Shown: positions 57,780 to 64,000 of the stretch, piece by piece
Layout of the letters: the number at the start of each line of letters is the position of its first letter
How positions within the stretch are numbered: the first letter of the stretch is position 1
From: Shinisaurus crocodilurus
Lineage: Eukaryota > Chordata > Lepidosauria > Squamata > Shinisauridae
Direction of reading: 5' to 3'
DNA: 64,000 nt
Assembly: GCA_021292165.1 (NCBI GenBank)
Contig: CM037879.1
Span: 21,103,525 to 21,167,524, forward strand
Program-made: the position numbers and the translations under genes
Notes under the pieces: model-generated
The model's database searches: none
What the model was told of the DNA's origin: nothing
What the model saw: the letters and a program-made list of their open reading frames with translations, nothing else

Positions 57780-58289
57780 TTTAGTAGTGCAGAACACTGT
57801 AGTCTTCGAGGTGACACAAGACTGTTTTTTGTCCCAACCACACTTGGTGAAACCTGAACTAACCCTTAAAAAAAGAAAGTGAGCCATTTTACTTTTGTTT
57901 AAAATCGTGTTTTGAATTATATATGCAGAAAATGTACACTGTAGATTTTAATAGTGGGAAGACCGCCACCTGGTCGTTCTGGCCGGGTTCAATACTAAGG
58001 GGGTAGGGAGTCCGGGGGGCGGGCCTTCTCCGAGGTTCCCCCAGCGACTATCACCCTTAGCCCAGAACAAAGGGATAACTTAATAGCGCAAAAAAGTAAA
58101 TCTTTTAATAAAACAAGTTTATTTACAAAATTGACCTTCATTCAAAACCCAGACACAACGCCAGCAATACAGCTTATCATTAACAAGCCAAAGTAGCAAG
58201 CAAGAAGTCTCAAGGACACCGTGATTTCAGGGCTCTCAGCTAGTTAGTTCAGCTCGGGCTCCAGCAGAGGCCCGGTCAACCGCATGCTG

Positions 58290-58409
58290 CTAGCTGGGTT
58301 CCCGGCGGAGGTCCGGTCTACCCAAGCGGCTAGCTGGGTTCCCGGCGGAGGTCCGGTCTACCCAAGCGGCTAGCTGGGTTCCCGGCGGAGGTCCGGTCTA
58401 CCCAAGCGG
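58290..58409. repeat. 40-bp tandem repeat, 3 identical units
   Basis: The unit begins CTAGCTGGGTTCCCGGCGGA and ends CCCAAGCGG. All three copies are identical. Next to it are two and a third copies of a related 47-bp unit (AGTGATTTCAGCTTGGTTTC and following). Confidence 0.95.
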
Positions 58410-58679
58410 CTTGTGAGTGATTTCAGCTTGGTTTCCCGGGGGTCCGGTCAACCCAAGCGGCCAGTGATTTCAGCTTGGTTTCCCGGGGGTCCGGTCAACC
58501 CAAGCGGCCAGTGATTTCAGCTAACTGGAGCACGCCGGGTGCTGCTACCCGGGGTTGCTGATCCCTTCGTTCCCTTACCCCAAGCATGGGGCAAGATTGC
58601 TGATCAGGTCCAACAACCCAGTTCCCTTGAGCAGGGTGTTTTATACCTTGGGTTTCAGGTAGCCCCTCCCTCTGCAATC

Positions 58680-58911
58680 AGGTGGGTGGCCAATCAGGTG
58701 GGTTGCCACCCTCCTCAGGTGGGCGGCCAATCAGGTGGGTTGCCACCCTCCTCAGGTGGGTGGCCAATCAGGTGGGTTGCCACCCTCCTCAGGTGGGCGG
58801 CCAATCAGGTGGGTTGCCACCCTCCTCAGGTGGGCGGCCAATCAGGAGGGTTGCCACCCTCCTCAGGTGGGCGGCCAATCAGGTGGGTTGCCACCCTCCT
58901 CAGGTGGGTGG
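58680..58911. repeat. 37-bp tandem repeat, 6 units plus a partial unit
   Basis: The unit begins AGGTGGGCGGCCAATCAGGT and ends CACCCTCCTC. Units differ at only one or two positions. Each contains GGCCAATCA, a CCAAT box in the inverse orientation relative to the TATA box on the minus strand. Because 37 is not a multiple of 3, all frames appear open, so the ORFs here are artefacts. Confidence 0.95.
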
Positions 58912-59631
58912 GGTCCCTTTGAAGCCACCTGCTTAATGGTCCCATCCTGTGGTGTTGAATGGCCCTTTCTTATGGGTGCCGAAATGTCTGCTCTGGCAAG
59001 GTATTCAAGTCTTATGTAGATGGGGCTGATATACGAGAGCATTGACGAACCTGGGGATGCTTCCTGCCTTCCCCCCTGGGGTGATTCTATGCAGATGTTG
59101 TTTGTCCCAGTTGGTCTCTGTGGAGACTGGCTGTCTCTTCCCCCTGGGTCTCCTTCCCCCCTCCTTGGTGAGTGTGTGTGTGTCAGAAAGGGGTTTTAGG
59201 TTGGCTTTCTCCACATTAATGTATTTTATATAGTGTTTCATCCCACGAAGAATGTCCTTGGTATGCAGATAAGCTGGCTGTGAAGGCTAAATTCTTGAAC
59301 AGCCCAAAGGCATCCTGCTACTTGAAGTATGTAGGACTGGGAAGGCTAACCAGGAACAAGAGACCAACTGAAGGTATTTTGAAGATGAACATAAAATGGA
59401 GAGCAGTGGCCTTGAGAATTTGCCCATCAACAGCATCTGGACAGCAAATTGAGCATGATCAAACTCTCCACTACTTTGGTGAATTGTATTATATTTCTAT
59501 TTAAATATATACATATATATATGTAAATTAGCACATGCAAATTCATGTCCCTTTTTGAGTGATGCAAACATCATTTATAACCTGCCTTTCCCCCTTTATA
59601 TTATTTTCCTCTTTATATTATTTATATATTA

Positions 59632-59850
59632 CATTTATATCCTGCCTTTTTTCCCTCTTGCAAGGAACCCAAAGCAGCTTACACGGTGTGTGTGTGCCCC
59701 CATTTTATCCTCACAACAACCTGTGAGGTAGGTTAGGCTGAGAGTCAGTGACTGGCCCAAAGTCACCCAGTGAGCTTCATGGCTGAGTGGGGACTAGAAC
59801 CCGGGTCTCCGAGCCTCAGTCCAACACTCTAACCACTACCCCACACTGGC
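59632..59850 (-). mobile_element. tRNA-derived SINE, diverged copy
   Basis: Reversed, it has GGTTAGAGTGTTGGACTGAG, then GGGTTCTAGTCCCC (a B-box-like sequence), the GGGTGACTTTGGGCCAGTCA body and a TATAAATGTAATAT tail. It is more diverged than the other three copies. Confidence 0.8.
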
Positions 59851-60370
59851 GATGTGCAAATTGCTACCTGATGTGGGACTCTAGTCTACACATGCATCAG
59901 AATGAGATCACAATTAGGGGATGGACTCCAGAGGTGGTAGAATGGATTGTACCACTTCAGATTACAGGTGGGAGAAATTGCACTGGAACGTTCCTCTTCA
60001 TTAAAAGCTCACTGCAAATGGATACTAGAATCTGACTTCCTAATGTACTACGGGTATGGATTTATTTTTACTAGCGGGGTGTGTGTGTTGTCTTTCACCA
60101 TGGGAGAGCATTCAAAAATGGCATCTCTCGCATGCAATTTGAAGTGGTACAATCCACCTCTATCATCTCATACTGCCACACATGTAGACCAAGCCTAAAG
60201 ACCCTCATCTCAGTAATTTCCTCCTCTTCCTCTGTACAACTCTTGCTTCTTGCTTTTTTGTTTTTGTGAGCATCAGAGACCTTCACAGGCAAACACAATT
60301 TTAGTTGTTCCCATTTCTGGATCCCAAGAGGCAAGATCTAGGACATAGAGTCTGTGCACAAAATGATACA

Positions 60371-60376
60371 TTTATT
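60371..60376 (-). terminator. Candidate poly(A) signal AATAAA
   Basis: The plus-strand TTTATT gives AATAAA on the minus strand, with a T/G-rich stretch (ATCATTTTGTGCACAG) just downstream. It is the leftmost plausible end of the UTR-like region above. Confidence 0.35.
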
Positions 60377-60476
60377 GAAAGAGTATTTTTTTTTTTAATA
60401 CAAAAGAAAGCTCTGTACATAGTACTGCGATTACTGTCACATCCTTCCAGAAACACAACCCTGGAAATTAACAAAC

Positions 60477-60530
60477 CACACACACGGCCACTCACGCACA
60501 CGCATACACACACGCACACACACAAAACCC
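60477..60530 (+). repeat. Imperfect (CA)n microsatellite
   Basis: CACACACACGGCCACTCACG and further CA runs. A second, pure (CA)n lies at 62918-62943. Confidence 0.85.
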
Positions 60531-62912
60531 AAAAACAATCTGCAAAGTGAACTGAAAAGGTCACCACACAATAAATGCCATTTCATCCCTGATAAGTGTT
60601 CTTACAAGTCAACACTTTAAATTACATGCAACATTAGCGTTTAACCTGTAAATGCTTTTGTAGGGGAGAACTTCCTAGAGGAAGAATATCAAGTGAATGG
60701 AATAAGAGCAAGGGCACTAGAATGGGGGGGGGGGAGGTATACACAGGGCAATTTAAAAAAAAGAGCACATACTTGCTGAACTTGGCTTCTTGTCCCTATT
60801 TTAGCAGGCAACTCTTGCAGTTAGCAACATAATAAGAATTACTGTTTTGCAGATGTGCCTCTAACCCCCAAATTTCCATACTTCATTATTCCCTCTTGAA
60901 ACTAAAATAATTCTACATACCAAGGGCAACATCCAATGTGCAAGCGAACATTTCCCTCCCCTACTCCCCCCATATCACCCGCCAAATATGCTCCGGAGGG
61001 TCTCCCCAGTCCTACAAAGCAGCAGCTTGGGGGGGGGGGGAGGTGGAATCCATTCCGTGGACGGATGTTGTTCCATTGGCAGACAGACACTGCTGGATAC
61101 AATTGATTATGTAATTTCCCCCACCTTTACCAACTTTAGTAGGTGAATACAGCTGGCCATTTACTAAGGGGTCACCTTACCACCGCAACTACTTGGGGGC
61201 TGGCAATGTTATCTACCTGCCATGGGGAGAACACATTACCACTGCCTTTCCTCCCCACATTTCTGATCAACTGAAGAAGTGCAGTAACATTCTCATCACT
61301 TGGCAGGTCACCAACCAGTTACATACAGATAACGCTCTGTACTGACCCATTTATAAATAAGAGATTCTCTTGAACCCAAGCACTCATCAGAAAGATTGGA
61401 CCAAAAACTTATAAAACCTTTAGCTCTTATGTTAATTTTTTTTTATGGATTTGTATTTTAAATAGGCAATATTTTAACCATTGAAGGAGTGTTCAGCCCA
61501 AAGCTTAATAAAAGCGGTTACTGTCAGGGCTGGCCCTACCATTAGGTAGAGTGCCATGAAAGGACAGTAAATTATTACTTCATTTATTATTATTGTACCT
61601 TTGCTGCCAGGGAGTGGGGCATTTGTGAGATTTTCTGCCTCAGGTGCCAAAAATAACTTGCCTGGCCTCTACTATGCATTGACTGGGGGCAGGGGGAGCA
61701 TTTGCTGCTCTGCCTTAGGTATCAAAATAAGTCAGGCCAGCCTTGTTTACTGCACATCATTAGGGAGAGATTGCAAGCTGTAAGGTAACCCAGGTGTGGA
61801 ATTCAAGAAGCAGCCTTGCTTGGGCCAAGACTCAATATAATTTACAGGATGGTTTCTTCTGCTAGCCACAACTGAAGATGGGAAAAGGAGCAGTGAATGG
61901 ATTTTAACAAGGAAATGCTTTGGTGCCTCTCTTGACACATCTTCCAGTGCAGAAACAAATAATCTTCTGCTGCTGCTGGATAGGTACTATTAAATACACA
62001 TCTGTTGAGGCCTAATCTATACAGTATATGCATCAAGATGCAGCAGCAGAGTAAACTGTATGCCTTGAAACTGCAGCTGGGTGCATACCACTTTTAATGG
62101 TTGTTGACATTAAAACAACCCAAAAAACTATCAGGGTAAAAGAAAGGGTCCTGAACCAGCTTGGTTCCTGTGGCGCTAGTTTAGTATTTGAACTGAGTTT
62201 TTGTTTGTTTTGTTAAGGGAGCATTAAAAAATGTGATCTACCACCTGCTGCAGTAGGGTGTTTTACCACCCGTTGTAAACCAGGCCTGAGTGAGCTGGGC
62301 TTGATTTTCACAGTATAGCCAACTGAACCAAAGTTGTAAATAAAATAAAGTATGCAGTAGAGATGTGAAGGCTTGGGGAGGGGAGGGGAGAAGGGAGGGA
62401 TGAAAATGCAGGGGGGGGGGAAATCCAAATTTCCCCTGAATCTCTGGAAAAGAACAGGGTTTTTTTTTTAAAAAAAAATTCTCCCCCCTCCACCCCATTT
62501 TTTCTATCCCTCCCCCCAGGCTTCACATCCCCATTGGCTCAACCTTTCCAAGTCCGACCCAAGTGCTTGGGACAGGAGACCAGTTTAAACGCTAATGTTC
62601 ATGGAAATAATTTCAAAAGGTTACAATACAAGTTGAAAAGGCCCCTTTCCTCTCCTTTCCCCCTCCCCACCCCATGGCCCATTCCTCCCCCTCCCCACCC
62701 CCAAGTACAAACCCCATGAAAACTGTACAGGAGCCAGACTTTAATTCCTTTAAGAATTACATAAATACGGAGTTTAACACTTAGAAAAATAAAGTCTTTT
62801 TTTTTTCTCAAGGCTTCTTTTGTCTTTTAATTAAAAAGGGAAAAAAAAGTTACAGTAGCTGCTTCCTTTCTCTAGAAATCTGCAGCCTTCCTTGTTCCAA
62901 ACCTGGCCTTTG

Positions 62913-62943
<31 letters not shown>

Positions 62944-63641
62944 CAGTTGAGCTGCTCAGCAAGTCAGTCCTCATTTCCCACTGTGGGGATGAAGCGCTCC
63001 TTCCCCTTGTCACTTGCGGGCTGGTTATTTTAACCGCATGCATGATTCTGCGCAAGGAAACCATCCGAAGGCACCGCTCCTTTACCTTTACCAAATCGCA
63101 CCCCGCTCCTGCCAGTAGCACATTCCCCTCCTCTTCTTCCTTGCAGATCTAGAAGCCCCGCAGCTTTTCCCTTTCCCCCTTTTTTTTATTTTTGCATTTG
63201 TTCACTCCAAAAACCTCGTGTTCGTAACACGGCAAGTTGTTTTCTAAAGCACACAGACATGACCGTTGCTGCCACCACTCCGATACAGTCCCCTTTTAGC
63301 ACATGGAAAGAACTTTCCAACAACTGCTCTGGGATGAAGTCTGCCTATCCCATACACCCACTCCCACTTTAGGAACAACAGGCTCCCGGGGAGGGGGGCA
63401 TCCTCCTGGCAGATGCAGGCTGAACATGCTTCATGACGACGAGGCAATGCACCACCTTGAGGCAATGCACCACCTCGTTTCAGGGCTACCTGGCGGGGGG
63501 GGGGCGGCTGTGGACCAGCTGAGAGTATTGCACCCCCAAGCTGGTGGTCTGAGTTCATGGGTGAAAGGGCCTTGGGAAGGCATGTTTAAAACCCTTTGTA
63601 AAAATAGGCCTCTATTTGATTCCAACTTCATTCCTTTATGC

Positions 63642-63751
63642 CAGCCTTCCCCAACCTGGTGCGCTCCAGATGTGCTGAACGACAACTCCCAGCATTCCCA
63701 GCCAGCATTGTAGTCCAACACATCTGGAGGGCACTAGGTTGGGGAAGGCTG
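63642..63751. mobile_element. hAT-like palindromic MITE, short copy
   Basis: It runs CAGCCTTCCCCAACCTGGTG to the inverted CTAGGTTGGGGAAGGCTG, with CATTGTAGTCCAACACATCT inside. The arms are near perfect. The 8-bp flanks do not match. Confidence 0.75.
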
Positions 63752-64000
63752 CTGTACACCCTCGCTGATTTAAAAGGACTGTGGCACATCTCCTGTTCCT
63801 CCGCAAGAGGAAAGCGTCGGCCAGGCAAACGCAACCCCGAGAAGACGTTTCCCAAGCATCGCCCAAGGGTAGGAGGAGCAACTGCAGCTCCTGGGCTTAA
63901 GGGTAGCTGAATGTGTTTCTAAGAATGGCAAAGCAGGGCTAACAAACACCCTTTGGGCAGTGAAATGTGCGTGCAGCCAGACCAGACCTCACATGCCACG

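Larger units (their letters stand above)
57956..59215 (-). mobile_element. LTR-like element with TATA box and tandem CCAAT array (boundaries approximate)
   Basis: On the minus strand the order is: six 37-bp units each with a CCAAT motif (58680-58911), a TATA box GGTATAAAACACC (about 58638-58650), three 40-bp units (58290-58409), two-plus 47-bp units (about 58415-58520), and a poly(A) signal AATAAA (near 58117). That is the promoter-to-poly(A) order of a retroviral-type LTR. I could not find matching flanking duplications, and no internal region adjoins it. Confidence 0.55.
60371..63230 (-). other. UTR-like region of an upstream minus-strand gene, possibly SRF 3' UTR
   Basis: This 2.9-kb stretch has few recognisable repeats, long T/A-rich and C-rich tracts, and a minus-strand poly(A) signal AATAAA at 60376-60371. 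No coding exon is visible on either strand up to 64000. In mammals SRF lies immediately upstream of CUL9 in the same orientation with a long 3' UTR, so position and strand fit. This is synteny inference only; I cannot match the bases to SRF. Confidence 0.3.

Noticed and set aside
58680..58911. Regular 37-bp repeats resembling a CRISPR array
   Set aside because: Units are head to tail without unique spacers, in vertebrate DNA and within an LTR-like promoter.
58539..59019. Overlapping 84-127 codon frames of repeating peptide (GGQSGGLPPSS)
   Set aside because: They arise from a 37-bp tandem repeat whose length is not a multiple of three, so several frames stay open by chance.
62213..62526. Several overlapping Pro/Phe-rich minus-strand frames near 62.2-62.5 kb
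   Set aside because: They are translation of homopolymer and purine/pyrimidine tracts in UTR-like sequence; they are not SRF C-terminus and not a known family.

Overview
The window looks like a vertebrate nuclear chromosome, most likely from a squamate reptile (lizard or snake). It has one widely spaced, GT-AG spliced gene on the minus strand embedded in dense transposable elements. The organism call is an inference from the gene and from the repeat mix: L1, L2 and CR1 LINEs, a tRNA-headed SINE with an (AAAT)n tail, many hAT and Tigger-like MITEs, Ty1/copia and other LTR elements.

Gene content. Seventeen coding exons of a CUL9 (PARC, cullin-9) orthologue run on the minus strand from the ATG at 24097 to 315, and the gene continues past the left edge. 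The exons I mapped carry about 1,272 codons with consistent reading phase at every junction. They cover the N-terminal half of the protein: the helical repeat region, the CPH domain and the first part of the DOC domain. The cullin and RBR parts must lie to the left of the window. A GC-rich CpG-island-like promoter lies at about 43480-44350, which implies a first intron of about 20 kb. An old LTR lies directly upstream of it on the same strand.

Layout. 1-24111: CUL9 coding exons with introns holding L2 pieces, foldback and hAT-like MITEs, microsatellites and an intronic 87-bp duplication. 24112 to about 43930: first intron, with a LINE fragment inside a Tigger-like element (26376-27658), a nearly full-length but broken L1 (33757-39817) inside a SINE inside an older repeat, a TIR element, an LTR (41550-42280) and SINEs. 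43480-44350: promoter. 44352-60300: intergenic repeats, including four related LTRs, a CR1-like fragment hit by two later insertions, hAT elements, a Ty1/copia 3' half with its LTR, a 5S-derived fragment, a long-armed foldback element with a hammerhead-like motif, and an LTR with tandem CCAAT repeats. 60370-64000: a UTR-like stretch ending in a minus-strand poly(A) signal. By synteny with mammals this could be the 3' UTR of SRF, but no coding exon is visible.

There is no operon logic here. The host gene is one ubiquitin-ligase scaffold gene, and most other structure is mobile DNA whose nesting gives a relative insertion history. I see no previously undescribed multi-gene system. The most unusual items are the two half-LINE copies with nearly the same 5' end, the hammerhead-like foldback element, the tandem-CCAAT LTR, a perfect 66-bp-arm hairpin transposon, and the LTR beside the CUL9 promoter.
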